Positions 23,785 through 38,700 of a stretch of DNA of 64,000 nucleotides are shown here, one piece after another. Location: contig NC_071332.1 of the NCBI RefSeq assembly GCF_010183535.1, positions 5,580,001 to 5,644,000 of the forward strand, given 5' to 3'. The DNA comes from Caenorhabditis remanei. Its lineage: Eukaryota; Nematoda; Chromadorea; Rhabditida; Rhabditidae. Both the position numbers and the translations under genes were made by a program. The notes beneath the pieces are model-generated. The model did no database searches. It was given only the letters and a program-made list of their open reading frames with translations, and had not been told where the DNA came from. The stretch's first letter is position 1. Every line of letters begins with the position of its first letter.

Positions 23785-26700
23785 ATGGACGTATTCACCG
23801 TGTTGACACCCATAATCGTAATCGCCTTTCTGTTATTTCTCACTCTCCGCCTAATCATCAAATACTGCAAACCGTCGTCGTCGGCCGTTGTCTCCTCTTC
23901 TTCGACAGACACTGAGGCACCCGATTTCACACGTGTCGCCAATCATCTGTTCGTCTCAAACACTCCACACACTTGTATGTTGTTGCCCAATCGGAATTTG
24001 AGGGAGTGGGAGAGTGATTGATGAGAAAAAGAAATTGAACTGTGAGAAATTGAAAGCTATCCTTTGTGTTCGAATGTATCCCAATAGTAGTTGTAGCATT
24101 TTGATCGGGAGAGGAAAAAGTATTGAAAGAATAGAATGAGAAGAGGAAAATGAACGGAATCCGCTGACACTTGTTGACATATATCATGATGATTTATTTT
24201 TCAAGTTTGTCGAATCCCAGCTTTGAAACTTTTCAAACATCAGTTTCCTTTTCAAATTCGAAAGCCTTCGATTACTAACCTTCAATATTTTGTGGATGTT
24301 TTGAAAACCAAACAACTTTTAGGATCTTATCCGTTTGTTTTGAAAAAAGAAACGCCGAGAGGTCACAGAAGCAGATGGTGGAAATTGTTTCTGAGATACA
24401 TATATTTGAATTCTACCGTAACCCGGAAAGCGTGTTGTTATGAATTGGGCTTCATGGACAACAGCACTGAAAGGGATTTCAGAAATTTGGGAATATGTTT
24501 CAAAACATGTAGAAAAATATGGAAATTCCTATGATAATAATTAAAAACTCAGAGAAACGTTCTATCCACATATTTTCTTGAAGTTCATCATTAGCACAAA
24601 AACGAAAAAAAAATAGACCACATTTTGCTGAAAATTCGCATCTTGGGAATTTTTTCGGGGTTTTTAGGTATTATCGTAGGAACGTTCATATTCCCCAAAA
24701 TGTCGAAATCCACCTTTGAATAAAGATAAACGTTAGATGATTCAAAAGGAACTGTTTTGCGGGAGTTACTCACTTTGAGCACACATCCACATGCTTTTGC
24801 TGATATGCCTGAACATTATAAAATTTTAAAGAATTGCTGTAAATAATTCAGCCATAGGTTTGTAATAACCGACTTGGAATCTGTAAATTGTGTGTGACTG
24901 TTCGTTTATAGACCGTACTGATCCAAGATCTTCAATTTCAGACAGTCGAATCTATGTTGACGAAGCAGCGAATGTGAGAAGTGTCACGATCACACGAATT
25001 TCTCCGCCCGGTCAGCATATTGTCGGTTAGTTCCACTTTTATTACTTTTTTTCATTGTTTGCTCAACACATTTTATATCATAACATCACTCGTTTTATTA
25101 TGGTCAGAAAAACGTTAAAAACAAAAAATACAATGTTTTGGGGGGAATGAGAAATCCGTCAGAGAGAACGATGAGTTGAGAAGATTTGGGGAGGGTGGGG
25201 ACTATGTACATCAAAATAGTTAGGGGGCGGAGCAAAAATACATGGGCACATAAAGCAAGAAATTGAATGGGAAGAGCAAGGGGGAGGTGTGGCCCGTGTG
25301 TAGATTTATGGTAGGATTGAGAGGAGAGAGAAGAGAAATGATGTTTGTAGTTGAAGAAGCGGAAAACTCGAAATGTAAACTTGAGGTCGTTTGGATTGAC
25401 CCGAGAAAAGAAACGAGAAGGGAAATAGGAAAGATGATTAAAGAAAGAAAAGTAAGAAGTGATTGTAAAGCGAGTAACATAAAAAGAACAACGGCTTAAA
25501 CTTAACAGGGATCATTTTTAAGGGGGAGTTCAGGCTTTATGCATGTCCATTAGGAACTGGACGGAGCAAGAGCTGACTTGCATTAATTGTGGCACTACTA
25601 GGGTAACCACCGGTTGGGTCTGGGACGGAATAGTCATATGGGTATTCAGCTGTCTGGATGAAAAGTGGTTGGTTGATTGGCTTGTGCTCATCTGCCGACA
25701 TCGGAGGAGAATTCATCAGTGGAGCTGGGCTGGCCATTGTGCTAGTTGATGCGGTTACGGTAATGGTTGGCTCTCCGAGATACGGAATGTAGTTCATCGG
25801 GAGATGGTACATGGTGTAGGATCCTTCTGGGGAGAACTGACAGTATGACCCATACGATGAGTTTGAGCTGGAGCTGTGAGATGAGGATCCAGAATCAAAG
25901 ATAGTGGATATAGCTGGAAGTGGGTCGAGTGTGGTTGCCTTTGGCGAGTGTCGCTTTCTGGATCTTGCGGTGGTTTTCTGAAAGAGCTTATTGTAATAAG
26001 AGTAGACTTTTGTGTTTAATGAAGCAAGAATAAGTCATTCTTTTGAAGAAAGGGACAGATGTTCTTGTCAAGGACTTTCTCTCTCGCGGGGGTCGCACTT
26101 GTTGTACATTGCGCATAAACGATTAATTGGCTATTGTTGTACCTCTCTTCCTCTTCCAATTATGTGCCCCGTATTATTTCTATTACCCCAACCAAGAATA
26201 TCACATACCATTTTGAGCGAAGCATGAACTGGTGCTGATGAGGTGCTGCTGATCTTCTGATATTTGTTTGGTGGCTCTCGGAGAGAGGTTGGCACCCAAT
26301 GATGCATTGATGATGTAGATGTTGAGGTGACTGCGGACGGTCCGGATTTCATTTTATTCTGAAGATTAAAAAGGTGAAAGTGGCTGCGGAGAAGTGAGAA
26401 GAAGAAGATTTAGAAGGACATAGAAATTAATGAATGTATATGTAGAAGAAGAGAAAATGAGACTGTACAACAAAAAATAAGAGAATGAGAGAGGATGGCA
26501 GCAAAAACGAAGACGAAGAAGCATCAAAATGGAGAAGCATCTTCTCCCGAGAAAAGACCAAAAGACAGGTTCTTTTCGCTTTTTTTTGATGGAGAGACTG
26601 ATTGATAACCATTTTAGAAGACAAAATGTGAGAAACTGAAAAAGAATTACACTTGTTGCAATGTAGAGAAAAGTCAAAAAACTAAGAAGAAGAGGTGGAA

Positions 26701-29700
26701 CGGCGGAGAAGTCGAGAGTACAGTAGTGAAAGGGAAAATACTGATGAGAAAGACTGAAAAAAGGAAAATGAGTGAGAAAAATAATAAAGAACTCTGATTG
26801 TGAGTTTTTTATTTTTCAGTCTGACTTAGGGGGTATTCAATAAAAGAATAAGTTTAAAGGATCTGTGCGTGGAGCTTCAGAACGTTGCTCCAGTCAGAGA
26901 ACAAACTCAAAAAGAAGATTTTCAGAATGTTTCGTTTAATAAATAAGAAAAAGAACAGGCTTTTATGTCTCGAACAGATATTTAGGGAGTTCTCTGACAC
27001 AGCCACTCTTTTCGAAATGACTTGAAGAAGTAATGGGCTAGTAGAGGAATAGGTGTCGGCCGGTTTCCCTTCTTCTATACGTATAATTGCTTTCTCCTTG
27101 CTTGTCACCAACCGATTGTCGTCGTCGTCGCCCCCCGACGCTTCAGTCATTGAAGAAAAAAACGAGGCAAAAATGAATGAGGCGAATGGTTTCGAGACTG
27201 ACTAGCGATACAGAGGCATACAGACACACACGGCTACTAATACTAGTAGTTAGTTTGTCTTCTGTATGAGTAGTTGAAGGTTATCTAGGAGTGAAAAAAA
27301 AGGGGAAAGGGGGAAGAAAAAGGCGAAAGGGTGTACAGATGGCAGGTGGTACTCCTGATGGGTTGGCGTGTATATTTGTGTGTGTGCCCTTTTGTGTACA
27401 TGGAGGAGGGGGGGGGGGGGGAGGAGAAAAGGAGAAGGAGGGTCAGGTCATCAGAACATGAAATAACAGACTGATGTTGCCAGGGGATACGTTGCTCTAA
27501 ATAAGATGGTAATTGGAGGTTGAGTCAGGGGAACGCTTGTTGTCACTGGTATTCTCGTAAGTCTGCTGTAGCTGTCGTAAAATTGCTACAGATACCTAAG
27601 AGCACCTAATTGACAGACTGTAGATAAGATCTACAAATAATAATACTCGTAACCGAGGTCAAGCAATGGCTTTTATAGATAAGGAGTGTGGGATATGGAT
27701 AGGAATTCCAAAAGAGCAAACATTATACCTCGAGATTCTTGATACCTATACACTGAAATCCTTGAGGATCTTGAAGATTCTGGAACCTCGGTGAGCAGAG
27801 CCATTTCAAGTTTAGGCCTAACAGTATAAAAACATGGTTAGCAGTTTTTAGAATCTAGAGTGTTTTTGTACAGTAAAATACTTCGAGAAGTACATCCCAA
27901 AGATTTTAAGCTCTTTTGGAGATACTATAAAATCTGAGATCTGAGGAGAGTTGGCTTGGGCTACTGTAGCTTAGAAAAGTCTAGATCCTAGGTCTTGCGG
28001 GTTCACGAGAAATCAGAAGACCTGCAAACCACTCTTGCCCTTATTCCTTCGCCTTCGGCCTCAAAAAAAGGAAATGAGGTATTGGACTTCCACCCCCCGA
28101 AGGACGGATAAAGACGTATTCATCTGCGTAGCATTATAATAATAAAACGTCTGTCACACACTGTGTCTCTATCTGTCCGATTGCGCGCACCATCCGCACC
28201 CAACAGCCAGGCAGCAGGCATGTCTCTCATCTCACAAAGATGCCTGACAGTGTGTATAAGTGTATGTGTGGCGGTTAGTGTTAGGTCGGGATGAAAACGA
28301 AACGCATCGCTTGTCGCTCGCGCAAAAGCCGGCAGGCAACACTCCTTCCTTCTTCCCCATACTATCCCAATCCAATACAACCGTTCTTCTTCTTCTTCAA
28401 GAGAGAGATGGAAACGGTGTCGGCGCCTCCGATGAAGAAAACGAGGCGCCCGCGCACTTTTGTTCGTTTTGTTCTGAGGAGAGACAGTGATTTTTTGTGT
28501 TGTTCATTTATTGTCGGTGTGTTACTGCTGCGCGCAGATCCGACTAGCTGATAAGACGGTGCGGGAGAAGGAGGTGATAAGAAGGAAAAGCAAAAAAAGA
28601 AATAGACACATTAAGAAGAAGGAGAAGAATCTCTGGAGTGTCGGAGAATGATGGAAAAGGTGATAAGAATTTATATGCAATTAATTGGTGAATGAATAAT
28701 TGACTTGAGAATTTAAGAATAGAGAAGCATCTAGGAGATCAAAGGATACAGTATAAATTTCAATAGTCCCACATAATCTAAGAAGTTCTTAACAAAACAG
28801 ATAGATCAGATATCTGTTAGAGCTTGATCACGAAATGCTCCAAAAACTAATTATCCAATTTTTCATATTGCTTCCTTCTGTATCATTAAGTATACCAACG
28901 AAGGCACACTTGCAGAAAAGGAACATCGAACTGATAACAAAGATGACACATTTGTGTATAGAAAAACGAGAAAAATTATTATTTGCACCAACCACCGGCA
29001 GCAAAATGGCTAGTATACGAGTCAACTAGTTCTAGGTTATATAGGCGATAAGTTTACACACTTTACAGTATTTGTAACAGTAACATGACAATAGACACAT
29101 CTGCATTCTTTTTCGAAAAAAAAAGAGAAAGAAGCAGACGTATATAGATGGTAAAGAAGAAGTAGGAGAACGTCGAACATTCGCTTGTTCGCACAATGTA
29201 TGTTTGATTTGATGAATACATTATTATGCAATCGAGAAGAAGAAGAAGAAGGAGGAGACAAGCCACATCGAGAACGACGAATCTAGACACGCTTCTTCTC
29301 TTTTTTAATTCTTCATTCAGTAATAGCAACGCTCTCACCTCCTTCTCCCGCTATAACAACGATGGCCGGGCGCTCGGAAGGGCGCGCACACCGGACACAC
29401 AAAAGTTTTATGGTATTACTCGGAGAGACAGGGCGCCCCCTCCGATGAAAATGTGTCGATGAGTCGTCATTTTGGCGGAGAATAGAAGATGGTTTAATAG
29501 AGGGCAAGCAACACCCTAGAAATCACCCTCGTTCTGCCGAAGGACGCTTTCAGAAGACACCTGGGAGACCCACACAGAAGATACGGCGTGGGAAATGAAT
29601 GGTGCAGTTGGATTGGAAAACGTTAGAAATGGGAAGAAAGAAAAAGTTGAATAGACAGAACGTTTTTGTTTTGAGACTGTTGTTTTCAAGGTTATTTGTC

Positions 29701-32700
29701 ATGGCAGAGATGACTAACTGACTCGTTCCGATTTGTATCAAATTGTATATATGTTGAAACAGAGAAAAAGTTGTCGGAAAATCAAAAACCTCTCCGATCT
29801 TTTTGGTTAGTTATCATGGCGCATGATCAACGTGTCAACAAACAGTACTAATAGTTGTCGGAAACTCTGTCCGCTTATCAATGACCTCATCTTTTATTTC
29901 AAGAAATGGTTCAGATTTCTTTTGATGTCTAGAAGCTAGTCCAAGCACTTGGTTGTTCAAAAAGCGCTGAGAGGACTACCTAATACCGGAACGGGGGAGG
30001 GGGCTCAATGGGCCCTAGGGGAGACGGTGAGATGTTGTTGCATTTGGTGACAATAGGCGAATGACCTATACTAATAAAAAGTGACGTATCTCATTGGGAT
30101 ACAGTGTGAACTACACCCCAGAGGATTAATGCTCGATGAGCACTGAACCTTTTTGGTTCCCATGGTGAGCGCTTAGAAGTAAAAAGGCTCTATCCAGCTG
30201 AGCCATTATCCTAATGAGCGAGTCGGGTCACTTAGTTACCATGAATTCTGTGAAGCTCTCAAGTATACAATAGGTAAAAACTAAACTCGGACGTGAAGGA
30301 TAGAAATTAGGATTTGGACAATTATATTTTCTCAGAAATCCCGGAAAAATATTTCATTTTTCCCATTGGCTTGAGGCCTCATTACCTAGTAGTTATTGGA
30401 CCTTGAATCACACTCAGTAGCCTTTGATGGGAGTGTCATTACGTTGACATATAATAGACATGTAAATAAAGAAAATAGTTCCATGAGAAATGACAAAAAG
30501 TGTCTCTTCCATTCAGTTACGCTTATCAACTTTCCTCCTTTCATGATTCTTTCTCTCAAACATTATGTACATTCAAACATTTTCTCCCGTATGATAACAG
30601 AGGAGGAGGTTGGTTAGTGGACACTAACTACCAAAAAGATGCAATTGACAAATAACTATGCGACACTGGCGGGCGGCTGGTGGTGTTTTGTAGTTATCTG
30701 TTCTTCTCTTTCCAACACCCTCAGCTGACATTTCGAACAAAATTGGGCAAAAAGGGAAGAGAGGAAGAAAGTGTACTTATACTGGTCTCATCGAGGAATG
30801 AAGAAGGTTTTCTCTCATTTTCTAGAATACAAATTTGTGTGAAAACGAAATGAAGAGAAAGAGTCTGTTTGGGGGAGGAAGGAACACACAAACATTGAGA
30901 ATGCAATGCCTGACATATTTACACATAAAAGGTATACTACACATGCCTATATATGTCAACACGGCTGGTAGTTCAAGAATTGAGTTCTTGAGATGATAGT
31001 GGGATTAGATTAGATAGACTTACTGTAGGGTGTTATTAGGATTCTGATCGTCAGGTCTACTGTCGAAAAAATAAAGTTTCGACAAGGATTTTCAAAAAAA
31101 ATTTCGCGCGCTGAAACGCGCAAGCGCATAAAGTTCTGGGCGGAGCTTAAACTGCAAGCGGCGCGGTTCTTAATTTGGAAAAAACAACTGGAATTAGAAC
31201 CGCGCCGCTTATTTAAGCTTGCAGTTTAAGCTCCGCCCAGAACTTTATGCGCTTGCGCGTTTCAGCGCGCGAAATTTTTTTTGAAAATCCTTGTCGAAAC
31301 TTTATTTTTTCGACAGTAGGAGGAAATTAGGTGAATATGAAGATATTGGTGAGAATGGCAAAGTGTGAAGGCGTTCAGTCTAGATCAAAATCCCAGGTAT
31401 GTCTACAGTACCTGCTTACAGTAGGAAAACCACTTTGCTACCTCTTCAATGCGCCCCACTAGGATTTCACATTTACCCTCTCCCACCTTATCAAAAAGGT
31501 TATAAAAAAGAACAAGAAGTGGTTGGCGGGTGATGAATGAGATGATCGGTTTGTGTTATGTTATTGATGGCCAACCTCACAGACAACAGAGAAAACAGAA
31601 AAGAGAATACCGGGGGCGACGCAACGCGATTTGCAAAAAGGTCAAGTTCTTCTTCTCGCTTTTTTCGCCCCTGGTCTCTCTCCGACACAAGCTTATTGGA
31701 AAGGAGAAAAAGGAGAAGGAACGGTCGTTCTTCTTCGTATTCTACTTTTGGAGAAGAAGGAGAAGGATAGAATGTAAATCAGTATTCGATTTAAATAGGA
31801 AGCGAAAAGGGATATGAAGAAGTGAATGTCATTGGGTGGACTGAGAAAAAATGAAAAGAGAATAGCGAGGATGAACATCTGGTGTGGAGATTATGTCTAT
31901 TGGGGTCCGTGCGCGAAAAGCAGGCGGTTGGCAAGAGAACCAAGAGAAAAGTGAAGGTCAACCACACAATTTATTGGGATCAGAAGAAAGGAGAGCCGTG
32001 AAGAGCATGGAAAATTGAGAAGACTTGAGAAGACAGCCTTCGGTAAAAACGGGTAGTTAATCTAGAGGTTTCCGGAACATCTGGATAGGTTTTGGAGGGC
32101 ATGAGAGCGCATCCATTTAATAGGAGGTCTGATGTTCATAAGGCTAGAGAATGTGATTTTTTGCTTCTAAAACAGATTAGACTATAAAATCTGAGAGTTT
32201 GAAGTTAGTCTTTTGAGAGTTTCAACCAGATTCTGGAATTTCAGTTATCTCAATCAGTAGGTTGAGTTCTAGAATGCAAAGTGTACTAAACTGGAATCTA
32301 GGTTTTCACTGGAAACTCAATATCTCACCTTCCACGTCTAGAGACTTGGAGACCTTCTTGTGAACCTAGCTCTTAGAGGAAGAATCTGTTCGTAACAAAT
32401 GTGAGGTGACCTACCGTAACCCGAAACCTAGATGTTCAGTTTCTCCAATCTCACTATAGGACTACATTCAAAACCTAATGAAACGATTTTCAATCTCTTA
32501 CACTCTAATAAGACAAAACCGAAAGCTCTTTTCTTTCTGACGATTTGTATGTGTAGGTGACACTGCCGATTGTACCAATAAACATTTGAGCGCTCTCTCA
32601 ATTCTCTCTGTACGCTTTGCCTCCTCGCGCAATAGAGGTGATCTGGGTGAGAGGGAGAAAGGCCTGTGTGAAGAATAAGTGAATGGGTCGGATAGTGTGT

Positions 32701-35700
32701 CATTTTCTATCCCTCCCCGGCTGTTGTCCTCCCCTCATTTCCTCCGTTGTCGAATGATGGCATGCCGCGTTGCGTCACTGTAAAAAAGGTCAGACTTCTT
32801 GGGTTCGGGTGGCTCGGAAACAACGGAGAAAAATGAGAACGAGGGTCCGTTGTGAGAAATGAATATGGGAGAAGAAAAGAGAATGAAGTAGTAGAAGAAG
32901 AAGAAGAGCTTGACGAACGGGGTGCGTTGACCATAAGCAATAAACAAAGTGTGAGAGTGTATGAGCAAAAAAATGTGAGAAGAATTTTAATACATATGGC
33001 TCATATTCTTTCGAGTGACCTTAAGAATGGATATAAGATCCTTGATCTTAAATTTCAAAGAAAATGTTTTGGATTACAAACTTTAGAAACAGAGAGAATA
33101 AGAGCTAGACGTGTGAATACTGTAGTAATTGGAGCCGTTCAGAACTTTAGGTTTGGGAATTTCATTGGAGAAAAACCTGAATAATGTGTAAAACCTTACT
33201 ATAAACACATGACTTTGGAAATTTTGAGAGCTTTGATCACCACCCTTCTGATTATATAGAGCCCAGAAGATAATCAGCTGTTTTCATATATTTTTCAGAA
33301 TAAGTCTGGTTTCGAAATGGTTGGAGCGTGGTAGTTGGGGGCCTGAGGGGGAGAGAGTTTCGATTATAAATGCAATACAAAACGGCGCGGAAAAGTTCAC
33401 TGCGTCTCTTCGTCTCATATACTCACTAGCACCTTCTCTCATTCCTTTTTTTTGTTCTTTCTGGTGAGGGCGCTCGCGCGCCGCGTCGTCGGTACCTCAT
33501 TTGCCTCCATCGTCTTCTCCTTTTTTATTCTCATTCTTCCATCATTTCATTCAAAACAAACACCCTTGAATTGGAAGTTATATATGTAGAATGTGATGTA
33601 GGTATAAGAAGGAAAGCAACCAAGGGGGCGACCTAGTAACGAAACATATGTGCGCTCCAAAAGAAAAAAAACGAAGGTGGATGTGAAAATAAGGAGCTGC
33701 TGGAATGGTGGAAAATTGATGCAGGTGCTACATACCTTTTCACTGATTATTTTGTCAAAGGCAACCGGGAGCGCATATACACACATAAACACACACGCTG
33801 AGCAACCGAGCACAGAGGAAGAGAGGACAAACAATGAACTAACCGGGTGGTGTGTGTTACCCCTACCAACCAAAAAATTGGAACGTGGAAATTGATGGGA
33901 GTGCTCCGAAGGGAGGATGAAGACGACGGCTGATGTTTGTGTTTGTTTTCAACTACTCGGCAACTTTTTGCCACATCTTTCTCCCCAAATCGGAAAAGGC
34001 GGTACTGGTTTTCGAAGTGGGCAGGAAATGAGTTGGTCATGAGGAGTGGTAATGGCTTTTTTGATTTTTCGAACAGATGCTCAAAAGAGAAGTTATGAGG
34101 AAACTAAACTATGCGAGGCGTGCCTGGATATGAAGGGTAAGCTAAGAAAAGCAACCTTCCCATTGTATCGTTTTAGACCCGTGAAGCAGATCAAGACACT
34201 GATAAAGGTGTCAAGTAACAATTAGGTAGATCACGATCAGATGTCTTATTCAGTAATAGAATATTAACAGAATCGCGGTCTCGGAACATAAAACTCGAGT
34301 TTAGAAAGTTGTGTTTTCAAATTGGAATCTCATGCGTTTACCCTTCAGCTCTAATCTTCACACACTACAACATCCTACCGTAGTACATCTCATGCATCAG
34401 ATTTGATAGCAATTGTAACCACAAACTCTGAAGATGTAGAAAACCGAAATAAATAGAAATCGAATGGATCATGAGATATGTCGAAATAAAAAGAAGTGGT
34501 CATGTGTAGTAGAGATGAGGACGAAATTGGAGAAAATGAATGGGAGAAAAGATGAAAAAAGACCTTGACTGGAGACTAACCTGTCGGAACTTGTAAACTT
34601 TTTGTGAGATTGGCAGCAGGAGACGATCAAGATTTGAGAAACAATTAGAACATCAACGGTCGCTCGAAGAATAAGTGGAACACCCACATAAGGATAGTTT
34701 GATAAATTGTTTACTGAGATGTTTACTGAGATGCGGAAGGTATCACAGTTATTGGAACTATAATTACTCTTAACATAGGCCTACTTTGATAAATAATCCT
34801 CAGATCAAAAATTTCATGTCGTCCCAAAAATTAGCTAATCTTCAGGAGTCCTGATTTGGCTTACAAGTAATGAAAATGATTCAGATGCCCCCCGCAGGTT
34901 TACAAGTTCAAAAATTCTCTAGAAGCGTCTAGCTAACAATCGAATCCAGCATGAAGCATGACGAAGTAGTCGTAGAAGTATAGAAGGTTTTGATACGTAC
35001 TCTACTCTCGTAAAGATTGTCGACACACACTTAGCATTCAAAGAATCAAGACGCAATGAAATGGCAGAAGAATAAATAAGCGAGAACGACGAACACCGGC
35101 TGTGGTTTCTCTCTCTTGGAGGGGTGGTCTAATCGGGGTGGCGAGTGGGAGAAGAAGAAGACGGGAGAAAGGAGAAAAGAGATGCAATATGTCTCCCCTT
35201 TACCACCGAAGAACATACAAATACACACATGCCCATCAAGGGTCAATCCTTCCCGTCCCTTCTACTAGCTTTCACATTATAAATGATGATGATGTACTGG
35301 AAAAGAACTACTTGTTGACACCCCAAGAAATGAGTTGAATGTGTATGCTTGTGCACTTGCATTCACTTTGACTCCCTCCTCCTGCTCCAATTCAAGTTTG
35401 CTCCTTGGAACTTTTCGGAAGCGCAAAGCGCAAAAAACGATGATTCTTTTGCGGAAGGCCGCAGAGAGATTCCAGCACAGGAGCAACCAACTAACAGGCC
35501 AGACAAGAGCAGCTGAGCCACAAAACTGAACATTATTGTGTTTGTTTTTTAGTGTATGTGTGCTCTTTTTCACTCTTCCGATCGTCTCGGAAAATATTCA
35601 TTTATTGACACGTACGCGCGATTCGAAACAGAGTGAAAACTGTTTTACCGAGGAGTCAAGAATGGACAAAGTTGGAATAGATTGGAGGCCATGGTAGGGC

Positions 35701-38700
35701 GTGGCCAAAACTCTGATTAGTAGAGCCTTGGTTCACTTTTTGGAATAAAGAGAAGCATAGTTAAAAGGCAAAGACTGATTAGGAAAGGCCATGAAGTCAG
35801 TTTGGAGTTATGGGACATTACCTATATCTTTGGAAAGCTGAGAAAACGCTGATTCCGAATATATACTCAGTTTTTGCCCTCGAAGCCTAGTATTCGAGAA
35901 AAACAAGGTCAAAAATACGAAAATAGAGAGTTATTACCTGATACGCGAAACTTTTTTGCAATTTTTGCTGGTGAATGATTTGACATTTGCCCTTATTTTT
36001 CTTGAAATGTAAGGCATCGAGGCCAAAATACTGAATATGTATATTTGGAATCAGCGTTTTCTCAGTTTTCGAATGATATAGGTCACGTCCCATAACCCCA
36101 AACGGACTCCATGACCTTCCCTAGTAAGTTAGATTGTCTAAAAATTAATCTTGCTGAAATACTGTGGAATGTTGCGTAAATAATTGGATCTTATGAGGAT
36201 TAGTTACAATTATTCACAATATTTAGTTGCAGTCAAGAAAGTGATGTGTTTCTAGATACTGAGCCAGACAGTCAGAAATCATAATAGTACGAAAAGGGGT
36301 GACTGAAGAGAGTCGTAAGCTGACAGTTAACCTCTATCATCTCTTTCAAATACACAGTAGATGAGGGAGATCGGATGCTCAATAACAGAGAGACAAATAC
36401 CTTTCTCTCCTTCTCTTTTTATCGGGTGTGTGCAACGAGGAAAGGGCAAACAAAACAAGAAGAAAAGCGATCCGCGAGAAAGTGACCACTAAGCAGATTA
36501 GGCTCTTTCCTCCCATAAGTGTATTGAATGGCTGTTCCACTGTTCATAACATGCATCCAAATTAGTTGAAACATGAAGAGAGAGAAGCATTCTTCTTTTT
36601 CAAAGAGCATGTTGACTGCTCTCTGGCTCTCGTTCGCCCCCACCATTAATTATCAATTCCATATGCAAATTGGGAAATCTCTCTTTCTCTCGAAAGAGCT
36701 TCTTCTTCATTTCATTCCAATTCATTCGAACCTAGTGGGGCATAATGCAAAGTTCTAAAGATATATCAAAACTAAAACTCTAAAAGAATAAGGGTCAGAT
36801 AGATGGATGGTGTTAATAAAGTAAAAGAAGAAGAAATGGCGGAAGAAGAAAAACGAAGAACAGCGAGAAGAATGAAGGAAAAAAAGGAGAAAGTGGATGA
36901 GATTATCGTGAGAGTGGAACTTTTCGTGTTGAGAATTTGTCTCCTTTCGCCACTTTTTCCCAGAACTTTTTTACCTAAATAATGGAAAAAATTAGAATGC
37001 TATTCAGTAAAATATCTGAAAGCCATTCTTTTTGAAATTTCTGTTTTTCTTCTTCGCCATCTAAGTAAAATGAATCTAAACCAACAAAGTTAGAATAAAA
37101 GTGTCTGGAGGTTTCAGCTTTCAGGAAACACCCACAGATTGTGAAAGGAAGAAAAAAGCAACAGATTGCGTGGCTAATGTTATTGGGTTGCAAGTTATAA
37201 TAATGTCTCTGCTCGGTTGAGAAGGCGGTAAAATTCATATTTTATTGGAATTGTATGGTTCTGAGAACTTCAGATATTTCTGGAACACTTTCCTATGCTA
37301 GTTATTAGGGAATAACGGGAATAGTGACAGCTCGAAATTTTAAATTTGAATTTGGCATCTGAATTTTGAAAACAGAGGTTGTGAGATAAATGTAACTATG
37401 ATAGAAGGGCCAAAATATTCTTTGATTCACAATGTTAAAATTTGCTTATCTGAAGAGCTACAGTATACCAAAAGTGATATTTCCAAATGAGCTTTTTTGT
37501 TGTTGTGAATGTTGACAAGGGACGTTGATAGTGCCAGGTACGCCGACACCCAAAAATAAATGTACCCTAGAATCTAATTTCATTCTCTTCTCACTCTGAA
37601 ATTTCAGAAAGAGAGAAGACAAATAACAGCGTGTGTTGAAAACAAGGCGAAAATCTCGAATGTGAAAGTTGTATAAAGGGAATTTGGAAAAGGTGATAGA
37701 CAATGTGTTTCTTTAATTGCGCCCGTCACACGCTATCTATGCGTCCACATCTTTTTCATTTCTAATATGTCTCCTCGTTTTGTCGAGAAAAACGACAACG
37801 GTTTCGATCGTTCGTCGCCTCATTCATTCGTCCATTTTTCTTATTCCTAACAGAGTCAAAAAGGGACGAAAGGCCACCCATCACAGCCGTTTCACTCAAA
37901 TTTATCTACACGCGATTATTGTTGTGTCGATTGGGGTGTTTCCAATGAGTAGAAGAAAAGGGGAAAAACGAGGACGCGTCACACCGCCAACATCATCACA
38001 TTCGTATTAATTGTGATGAGATGAGCACACATACATTCCACGCGCATCTGCTATTTCTTGGTCTCTTCCCGATTCTTGGATTCAGTTGAACTACCATCAG
38101 TTTGAGGAGAAAAATGAGTTGTAGAGATCTCGGAGGATCAAGGTTTCTCACTGAGACCACTGCGAAATGGATGCACTGCAAATCTGGAGGATCTAGGCAC
38201 TTGAAATGTTCACTTTGAAGTTCTGAAGACGGAAAAGTTCGTTAGAAGCAAAGAAAATGAAAGTTAGAGCACTAAGAACTTGGACTTGAGTTTCGAATTT
38301 CTATTATAACTCGGCGAATGAATTTTTTTGGATTCTGTAGAGCATATTTAGCTTAAGATCTTCTGAAACCTCAAGCGACTTTAGAAAAACAACAATGAAA
38401 AACAACAATTTCCGGGCTCAAAGTCAGTTTTTCAGCATTTAAAACCAAAATTTCGTACAAAATTTGAAGTTTTCACGAGATTTAGGTTCAAAATATTCAT
38501 TTTCTCTTTCGAGACAAAAATCTGGTTCGTTTTGATGAAATGAGTTTTAGCCTTGAAAAATGCCATTTTCACAGTCAAAAAATGAGTTTTTCAAAAAAAA
38601 AAAAGCGTTTTTCTATTTTCAGCAATTTTGGAGCGCTTTTGTATCATTAAATCTGAACCGATTACAGTCAATTTTGAGCAATTTCAAACGACCATAGACT

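Larger units (their letters stand above)
26353..31056. other. large-intron sequence, mostly non-coding
   Basis: No firm exons. Notable pieces: a G14 run at 27408-27421, GC-rich patches around 28160-28540 and 29360-29450 (CpG-containing, promoter-like), GAAGAAG repeats near 29236, and a tRNA-like segment near 30139-30205. It may hold regulatory DNA and distant 5' exons of the antisense gene at 25537-26352. Confidence 0.45.
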
